From: Muscardinus avellanarius
Lineage: Eukaryota; Chordata; Mammalia; Rodentia; Gliridae
Direction: 5' to 3'
DNA: 64,000 nucleotides
Assembly (NCBI GenBank): GCA_963383645.1
Contig: OY726566.1
Location: 96,253,321 to 96,317,320, forward strand
Position 1 is the stretch's first letter. Each line of letters opens with the position of its first letter. This document shows positions 56,262 through 64,000 of this stretch, piece after piece. Below the pieces are notes generated by a model. It was not told the origin of the DNA. It searched no databases and saw nothing but the letters and a program-made list of their open reading frames with translations. The position numbers were made by a program, and so were the translations under genes.

Positions 56262-56445
56262 TATTGGTGGCACTGAGGATTGAACCCACATTCTACCTCC
56301 AAACTACATTTCCAGCCTTATTTTTACTTTTTATTTTGAAACAGGGTATCACTAAGTTGCTGAGGCTGGCCTCAAACTTGTGATCCTCCTGTCTCAACCT
56401 TCTAAGTTACAGGGATGACAGTTGTGCACCACCATCCCTGGCTTA
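56262..56445 (-). mobile_element. SINE subfamily A-like, antisense
   Basis: 'ggtggcactgaggattgaac', 'attctacctccaaactacat', 'gaaacagggtatcactaagt' and 'caccaccatccctggct'. Confidence 0.88.
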
Positions 56446-56449
56446 GAAG

Positions 56450-59190
56450 GTGTTCTGATGGCCATCGTTGACTCTCTGAGACAACTCCAGCATTGTGATC
56501 CTTGGGAAGGAAGAGCTAGAGGAAGGCTACCTAGAGAATTTTTAAATCTTTAGAGTGAAATATACAATTTCTTGAAGGGAGCTCTCTTGGACCACCCAAT
56601 TAGACTTTATTATTCTCTAGACCTTCATAACTCTTCCAATTTTCTTTCCTCACCATATCTCTGATAGATGTGTTGCTTTGTTCTGCTGTATTTAAACAGG
56701 AGAATTTTACTCATGAGCTGTCAGCCCTCACGAAGAAGCAAAATATCTGGTCCTGGCTTAGTCCATGGACCCCCAATATGAAACCTAAGTAACAAAGGTC
56801 TTAATCTCTTGGAATAGATAGGGACTAAATGCCCTCTCTTTCCTGGGATGTCTGCTACACATACATACATGTCCCTGCCCATCTCTACATAGAGGAAAGA
56901 AGGGATGTGATACCCCTGAGAATAGTCCCAGCTCAGTGCTTGCATCAGCCTTAAGTGGGCAGAAGACTTGTGGTTTAGGAAGTTGTGGGGATTCTGAGAG
57001 AAATATTTTATTTAGCAGCTTTTCAGAAAGGAATTACACATGTGAGTAGAAATAACATTTTATTCAACTCCTACCAATCATCAGACCTTCTAAACAAAGT
57101 GTTCTGTGGTTAAAAAAAATAAACTTTGAAAAATGAGATATTAGCATTTTCTGTGTCAGACTCTGTTGATAAGTGCCATGCTTTGACCTGTGATCCTCTG
57201 CCTTGAATCTGTGATCTTCATGGATTTAGTAAGGGGGTATAACCTATTTTATTTTCTCCAACAGTGAAATCATAAGAAAAGTTATTTTTGTTGATACAAT
57301 GACTCAGACATTGCAAAGGAATGTTAGTGTGGCTATGCTAAATAAAAGTAATTAACTATTCAGAATAGAATTTTCAGCCTTTTAACTCAATGGCTAGTGT
57401 CCCTATTTCCTTCAGAATCACTCTTCATGAATATGGGTAAAGTATTCAGTATTGATGGAGAGGTGTGTTCTGAGGAGAGACACCACTGATGTGGAAAGTC
57501 GCACGCTCAGCCTTCAGTGGATGGCTGGCCTTTTGCTTTTAGCTTTTAGTGCTTGGGAAGCCACTTCTTATATGTCATCACGCTCCTCTTGTGCTAAGGA
57601 AGAAAACGATGCCTTAATACTGTGTAACATTTACTGTCTTCACATCTGTGCATCTACTGCTCTCTACAATCTATGAGATGGGCATTGTTACTGATTTCCA
57701 GGTAAGGAATAAGCAAAATTAAGAGTTGCCCACTCCTCCGGTATAGGACAGAACAGGACATCTATCAGTTTTGTCCATCTCCAGCAGCCAACACTTTCCC
57801 TGGAAGAGTAATTCACAGGGCATCGCACAAGCCTGCTGCTTCTTCACTTCTATAATCATCTGTACCATTACTTATGCATCTTTCTTTGTGGGGCTATTCA
57901 TGGATCAGATGGGATTAGATAACTTTTGTAAACACATGCCATATGCACTAAGCACTCCGAAATTACAATCGGGGCTTATGAGTATTTAGATTCAGATGAA
58001 ACCTCCAACTATGTTTATTTGATTTATTTACCTATATATAGAACTGTTAGTTACAAGGATACCATTTTCTTCATGTCAAACACATTTCAAAATTATGTTC
58101 CTTGTCTTGTTAGACATATTTTTTTTTACTTCCTGGTAAACCCAGAGACATTTAACAAATATAAAGCACAGACAGGAGGTCATGGCTGCCATCCCAGTTA
58201 ACCAGGATTCCCCAGTGAAGAATAAAGCCTACTCCCTGCTGCAGCAGATCTAAGTGTATCCAACTAGACCTACTTGTTTTCTACTCCTTTCCAGCATGAA
58301 CCTTACAATTAATTTTACTGTATTTTTTTCTAACCTGGGATCATGGCTTAAGATTTATTACCGAAGAATCAAGAAAATTCCGTCAAAATGGAGATAATAT
58401 GCTCCTAATCCTGACTAGAGTTATGAAATGACTTCTTTGCATTTAAAAATTATTTTCTCTAAGTGCTGAATTTTATCTTGCTAATATAGGTTGGGCAGGA
58501 GAGAACAAATCTTGGGCCAGGTGTGGGCCCGGGGTACCAGGCCCCTGATGTCACCTTGATGTTCTTTCGGATCCCTGTTTGAACACAGGCAATTTAATGT
58601 TCTGTGTCTGCAGCTAAGAATAACCTATATATCGATCATGTACTTCCCATGTATTGGGAAGTATCTGAACAGAGAGTATTCTGTGACCATTGGCTACCTT
58701 TCAAATTAAGTAGTTTTCCTTTGCAGAATCCCAAAAGGATGTCAGCGCTCAAAAGAAAATTGCTATGTTCTGCAGTTGTGAGAACTTGTGACTCAGAGGC
58801 AGAAAGATCATGAATAGAAACAGTCTATTTACCAGGGGTGTTCTAAGGAGAAACCCCAGACGACTAACTACGTTCTGATAGTCAGAAGCCAAGGGCCGAG
58901 CTCTGGTGAGTAATAATAGTACTGAGTGGGTGAGGCTTCCAGCCTGAAGCAGATTCAGGGTTGGTCACCCTCACTTTACCCACATGATGAAGGCTCTGGC
59001 TGATGGTTCTACCTAAAGACACAGTGTCTAGCAATTAAAGCTGCCCTTTATTGAGTTAATATTGCAAACATACACCATGTGCAATTGAACATGTCCATGT
59101 ATGCTAGTGTGTCGATCCTGAAACTTGTCCCTTCTCCATACCTTTGACCCCACTCTGTCTCCTTGCTTTTCTCTTCTCAGAAAATGGCAC
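56450..59190. other. Mostly unassigned; MIR-like patch at 57640-57715
   Basis: 'ctatgagatgggcattgtta' and 'ctgatttccaggtaaggaat' resemble MIR. Otherwise no repeat or exon is recognised. The frames are short. Confidence 0.4.
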
Positions 59191-59194
59191 CAGC

Positions 59195-59720
59195 ATCAAC
59201 AAACTTGATAAGTTCAGAAACTTAGCATTCATTTCTTATAAACTAACTTCTTACTTCAGCATAATTTTGGAGTTATAGCAAAATACAAGGAGTCCCCACA
59301 CACTATCACATAGCCCCATCTGTTAAGAGTTTTCATTCACATGATGCGTTTAACAGTAATGAACTAATATTGAAACATTTTTAAAGTCTATATTTTCTTC
59401 AGATTTCTTTAGTTTTTACCCTATGTCATTTTTCTGGGTTTGCGATTCTATCCAGATACCACAATGACTTTGGTTTTCATGTCTCTCTCCTTAGGCTCCT
59501 AGACACTATGAAAGCGTCACCTTGACACATTTTCTTTGTTTTTGGTGACTTTGAAAGCTGGGAGGTGTATTGGACAATTTGTAGGATGTACCTCAATATT
59601 GGTCTGTCTGATAGTTTACTATGGTTTACTGTGGTTGGACTGGGGTTATGGGGTTTCAGAAAGGCTGAGGCTACCCATATGACTTACTAGTTGTTGATGT
59701 CAGGCCTGATTCCCATGTGG
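59195..59720 (-). mobile_element. Ancient antisense L1M 3' fragment
   Basis: Complement of an old L1M 3' end: 'ttttggagttatagcaaaat', 'tcttcagatttctttagttt', 'catgtctctctccttaggct', 'tttgtaggatgtacctcaat' and 'ggttggactggggttatggg'. Confidence 0.6.
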
Positions 59721-59724
59721 TCCT

Positions 59725-60550
59725 GCTCACTGTGACTTACATGTGACTATCACTCCCTTCCTCCTCACACCTCTTGTCATGGTCTCTGCACAGCTGAGAA
59801 CTTCTGTCTCATCTTCAGCTGCTGCTGCTTTAATCATTTTAGCTACACTTACTTGTCTAAGTTTCTTGGGCATGATTTGCCTTTTTCTGCTGTCAGGGCT
59901 AGTTAGACTCTTAGACACACGTTGCTCCTTTTCTATGGAGCAGCCCATTTTGCCGCTTTTGCATGCTCAGCACGGTGAGCCTCTTATCTTTCAGTTGGAT
60001 TTTCTGACTCATTGAAAAGCCTGTCTTAGTGAATACAACCTAAGATGTCACCTCAGTCTATGAACCATTAGCATCTTGTCTTTTTTTTTTGTCTTGGAAT
60101 TTAATACAGTCATTTGCCTGTTATTTGTTATTTTATTAATTTTTTTTATTTCACTAAAAGGCAAGAACAATAGTTACCTAATTTACCAACATGTCTTAAA
60201 ATGGTGTCTGGTCTATGTGAGTATTAACACTGATTGAATGAAAGAATCACTGTGTGACAGTTGGTGAATTGTGCTTCACTTAATTTTCCTAATGCCATTT
60301 ATCTTTGCAGCTCAACTTTCAAGTGTTATTAATAGGAGGAAAACAGGAGCTGGGTAGAGGTGCTGTATAGACATGGAAGCTCTATCCTCCATGAAGTGGC
60401 TGAAATTTCTTCTTGGTCTCAAACAGCCATCTCCACAAATAATTCATATATATTATTTTGATGCCTTTTCTTTTTTCTTTACTTTTTGTCTTTGTTTATA
60501 GATACTCATATATGTATAGTTCATACATATATGAAATATGTATATGTATG
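59725..60550. other. Unassigned region
   Basis: No family recognised. The complementary frames at 59727-60015 are mirror openings of one another. Confidence 0.4.
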
Positions 60551-60555
60551 TATAT

Positions 60556-60860
60556 TCCTATTGCTGCATTGTCATAAATCTTAATGGAGTACAAAATGGT
60601 AAGGCATACATGCACACATCACTCATTTAGCCCTTTCCCACTTCCCATCCCATTCCCTCCCCCTCCCTCCTTCTTGTGTTTGGCTTAGTGATTGTCTTTG
60701 TTATGTTTGTGAATGTACATTATATACGTTAGGGAATTTCCCTCTTCCTCTGCCCATCCACCTCAGTTAGGTCTTTCTGTATCTTCAAACTTTCTTTTCT
60801 TCTGTTTTGTCTCTGTCTTTATGCTTCCCCTTCTCTTGACTTTTGACCAACACATTATAC
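60556..60860 (-). mobile_element. Antisense L1 3' end, 5'-truncated
   Basis: 'gctgcattgtcataaatctt', 'aatggagtacaaaatggtaa', 'ggcatacatgcacacatcac' and the C-rich 'cccattccctccccctccct' tract mirror the L1 tail at 15305-15410. Confidence 0.65.
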
Positions 60861-60869
60861 CTTTTTTTT

Positions 60870-61635
60870 TTTTAACCTCAGAAATGTATTTTATTTACCA
60901 AAAGCCTTTTTGGCTCTTCTGGGTTTTATCAGAATCAAGCTATCCTCAGCTTGGAGGTGACATCCCTTATATGAATCATTAAATAAAATCATAGGCAATT
61001 ACAAAGCATTTTAGAAAGATAAAACAAAAATATCTGATCTTAAAAGGTCTTCTGTGATGACGTTTTAAATATAATAGTGCTAAGGATAAACTATCTGCAT
61101 CATAATAGAAGTCTAGTGGTGGGAAATGAATGAAAACAATCTCAAGTGGTTTATAGGAAATGAAATACTGGATTTACACTTCCAACATAGTAAAACAGAG
61201 TGAACTTTCTCTTTACATATTTTTGAAATTCTGTATCTACTTAAAAATTTTTACAATGATGTGTATATATTTATTTTTCTCTGAAAAATAAAGCTCTTAA
61301 TGTTTTACTATAAGCATTATATGTGTACCATAAGTGTACCAAACTTAGACGTGGCCATCCATTAATCTTCACAAGTTATTCAGAAAGGACAATTTTTTGT
61401 CTATTTTAAAAATCTTAGTCAAAGAAAGTTCTTTTGTTAATAACACAGACCACATTCAAACTTTACCACACCTTTTCCATCTTTATCTCTTTAAACTTTT
61501 GAAAAGTATTTCCATGGAGAATTCTCATTCTTCCTCATTCACCAAAGCAGATATTCCAGGGTTTCCATAATCATCTTCACTCTATTTTTGTATTTATGTG
61601 AAAATTTTAAGTAAAAGGATTTGTTTTACTTATGT
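60870..61635. other. Unassigned AT-rich region
   Basis: No recognised repeat, exon or motif. Confidence 0.4.
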
Positions 61636-62381
61636 GTGGAGTTTCAGTACTTTTATTAATGTATTGTAACTAGTCATCAAAGTGAGGTTCAGTCGTACAA
61701 ACAAGTATGCACACGGGTCTTGGTACATTTCTTGTCAGGTCCCACCCAGCTACCTGCCCCTCCCTGTACGTAGCAGAAAGCCTGAATGTGATGCCTTTGT
61801 ACTTGGGCAGAGCATCATTTGAACTGTTTCTTTCATCAGTTATTCATGTTGTCCTCCCTATATTCTTCCTCCTATCTACTCCTACTATTCTACCAGTCAC
61901 TAAATTATCCAAAGTTTCTTTTGTTTCCTATATTCTCTCTGATTTCCACGTTTGAGAGAAAATATCGAACCTTCTAAGACTGACCATTTGATCTCCCTTA
62001 GTATAATATACTCTGGTTCCATTCATTTTCCTGAAAATGATCTAGTTTTCTTATGGATGAGTAAAATTCCATTGTGTACATACAGAGATTTTCATTATCT
62101 ATTTATCATTCGATGGACACCTAAGTTGATGCCATAATTTGACTGTTGTAAATTGTATTGCTATAATCATGGAGATGCATGTATTGCTATAGCATTATTG
62201 CTCAGCTCCTTTGGAAAGATACCGAGAGTGGTATGGCTGAGTTACTGGGTGAGTCTATTTCTAGTTTTTTGAGGAATCCTCATATTGATCTTCATGGTGA
62301 TTGTGCTAATTTGTAGTCCCACCAACAGTGTGTAAGAGTTTCTATTTTCCCACATCCTTTACAGCATTTATTATTGTTTGT

Positions 62382-62594
62382 ACTCTTTTTTTCTTGTTAC
62401 TGAGGATTCAACTCAGGGGCATTATATATCCAAGCTACACACTCATTCCTATTTTTTAGTTTTTATTTTGTAACTGAGTCTCACTAAGTTTCTAAGAGTC
62501 TCCATAAGATGCTGAGGCTGGCTTCAAACCTATAGTATTTCTGTCTCAGCCTCCCAAGTACTAGGATTTCAGGTGTGCCCCACCATGTCTAGAT
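62382..62594 (-). mobile_element. SINE subfamily A, antisense, nested in L1
   Basis: 'ttactgaggattcaactcag', 'cattatatatccaagctaca', 'cctcccaagtactaggattt' and 'caccatgtct'. The repeat 'attattgtttgt' lies on both sides (about 62370-62381 and 62595-62606). Confidence 0.9.
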
Positions 62595-62772
62595 TATTGT
62601 TTGTCTCCTTGATGATTGATATTCTAACTAGAGTAGATGGAATCTCAGTATAGTTTTTGTTTACATTTTTCTGATGCTAGTGATATTGAACACTTTTATA
62701 TATTTATTGGCCATTTGTATGTCTTCTTTTGAGAAGTGTCTTTTCAGTTTAATTGTCCCTTTTTGATTGAGT

Positions 62773-62999
62773 TATTATTATTATTATTATTATTAATTAT
62801 TATTATTATTAATTATTTGGTACTAGAGATGGCTTCTAGGGTCCTTCTACCTATGGGCTACACCCCCAGCTCTATTTTAGATTTTATTTTAAAACAGGGT
62901 CTTATTAAGTTGTTGGGAGCCTCAGTAAGCTGCTGAGGCTGACTCTCAACCTGCAATCCTCCAGTCTCAGCTTCCCAAGTACTGGGATTACAAGCATCC
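62773..62999 (-). mobile_element. SINE, antisense, (TTA)n tail, nested in L1
   Basis: (ATT)n tail complement at 62773-62817, then 'ggtactagagatggcttcta', 'cctatgggctacacccccag', a linker complement and 'caagtactgggattacaagc'. Near-identical flanks: 'gattgagttatta' at 62766-62778 and 'ggttgagttatta' at 63000-63012. Confidence 0.88.
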
Positions 63000-63527
63000 G
63001 GTTGAGTTATTAATTTTTTAGTGTTAAGTTTCTTAAGTGCTTTATATATTCTAGATTTAGTTCTCCATCAGAGAAATAGCGGCAAAGAATTTCTCCCATT
63101 CTGTAGTCTCCCTCTTCAAACTTTTGATGGTTTCCTTTGCTGCACAGAAGCTTCTCAAATTGATGCCATCCCATTTATTGATTCTCCATGTTATTTCCTG
63201 AGCATTGGGGATTTTATTGAGAAAGCATTGGTCCTAGTCCCTCTTCTAGCAAGTGAAAAATTTTTGGTCTAAGTTCTAGGTCTTCTGTTCCATTTTGAGC
63301 TGACTTTTGTGCAAAGTGAAAGATTGGGGTCTAATTTTATTTTTCTACATATATATAGCCAGTTTCACCAGAAATATTTGTTGAAAAGTTTGTCTTTCCT
63401 CAATTTCCTCAAGAATATATTCTTGGCCCTAGAAAGGCTCTGATTTTCATCATTGTAGCACAGGAATATAACCAAATTAACAAACTGAAGATTATTGAAA
63501 AGGTCCTGCATTTGTATTTCAGGTTTC

Positions 63528-63739
63528 TTTTTCTTTTTCTTTTTTTCAGAACTGGGGTTGGAACCCAGGGGCATTCTACCTCCGAGCTATGTCCTAGCTC
63601 TATTTTTTATTCTTAATTTTTAAATAGGGTCTCACTGAGTTGCAAAGGGCCTAAGTAGCTGAGGCTGTCCCTGAACCCGGATCCTCCTGTCTCAGCCTCC
63701 CAAATGCTGGGATTACAAGCGAGCGCTACCAGGCCAGGC
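63528..63739 (-). mobile_element. SINE subfamily A, antisense, 10-bp duplication
   Basis: T-rich tail complement, 'ctggggttggaacccagggg', 'cattctacctccgagctatg', 'gtccctgaacccggatcctc' and 'aatgctgggattacaagcga'. The direct repeat ttcaggtttc lies at 63518-63527 and 63740-63749. Confidence 0.93.
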
Positions 63740-63766
63740 TTCAGGTTTCCTAAAAGGGGCTTGTTG

Positions 63767-63800
63767 TGTTGTGTTGTTGTTGTTGTTGCTGCTGCTGCTT
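63767..63800 (+). repeat. (TTG)n/(CTG)n repeat
   Basis: GTTGTG and TTG units pass into four GCT/CTG units. Beyond it, to the end of the window, nothing is recognised. Confidence 0.9.
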
Positions 63801-64000
63801 ACTGTTCTTCCCCCTGCATAATTCTCCATATTTTTGAGTACTTATACATGTCTTTGTATGCTAGATTTAGGAAATTTTTCTAGGATTAACAAAGGAAACT
63901 AGGGTACACTATTTTTTGTATGGATATAATGTTCCTTGAAATAAAAATAATACTTACAATGCTTTATATTATGCAAAATATTTTGTAATGCCAGCCTATT

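Larger units (their letters stand above)
61640..63410 (-). mobile_element. Antisense L1, 3' UTR into ORF2, with two nested SINEs
   Basis: Complement of a 5'-truncated L1. The order is tail (61650), 3' UTR, then ORF2 blocks 'ctcccttagtataatatact', 'gtagtcccaccaacagtgtg', 'tttgctgcacagaagcttct' and 'ggggtctaattttatttttc'. ORF2 is interrupted and not open. About 1.3 kb of L1 is present once the SINEs are removed. Confidence 0.8.

Noticed and set aside
59727..60015. Complementary frames of 73 and 90 codons
   Set aside because: Mirror-frame coincidence next to old L1 sequence. No domain or exon signals.

Overview
This is nuclear DNA of a mammal, most likely a squirrel-family (Sciuridae) rodent. 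The main evidence is some thirty copies of a dimeric SINE with a B1/7SL-like left half and an ID (tRNA-Ala-like) right half, an arrangement known from sciurids. L1, L2, MIR, MER5-like and LTR-retrotransposon debris and many long CA/GA/TA microsatellites complete a typical mammalian, mostly intergenic or intronic landscape. I found no protein-coding exon of a host gene. The only convincing long reading frame is the ORF1 of an L1-type retrotransposon. There are no bacterial or viral genes, no CRISPR array and no rRNA or tRNA gene.

SINE terms used below: subfamily A has an ID-like right half with a good tRNA-type B box (GGTTCAATCC). Subfamily B has a left half with B box GGTTCGAAACC and a right half reading TGTAGCCCGGAGGTAGAAGG then CTTCCAGGAACCCCAGTACC, where the B box is gone.

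Layout. 1-8210: layers of ancient sense-strand L1 (L1M-like). One host copy is interrupted by a 3' L1 fragment in antisense (2465-3290) and by a young composite element at 3678-7328, flanked by a perfect 16-bp target-site duplication. The composite carries a complete L1 5' UTR with a YY1 site at its extreme 5' end, an intact ORF1 (4472-5389) and no ORF2. An unrelated 885-bp filler containing old antisense L1 follows, then an L1 3' UTR with poly(A), then about 850 bp of extra sequence ending in a second A tract. It looks like a half-L1 (HAL1-like) element with a 3' transduction and is the most interesting object here. 8210-35900: SINEs, MIR/L2/LTR fragments, microsatellites and unassigned sequence, with a few stretches that look like constrained noncoding DNA (27590-27830, 32930-33340). 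35990-37640: the only CpG island, with a TATA-like box and a good splice donor on the + strand, probably the promoter and noncoding first exon of an unidentified gene. 37640-48560: would be its intron 1 if so, with possible regulatory sites (an RFX-type X-box at 42258, a homeobox-rich block near 48250) and three young subfamily B SINEs. 48560-64000: repeat-rich, ending in a long antisense L1 (about 61640-63410) carrying nested SINEs with visible target-site duplications.

All family names come from reading consensus resemblance by eye. Boundaries are approximate unless a target-site duplication is quoted.
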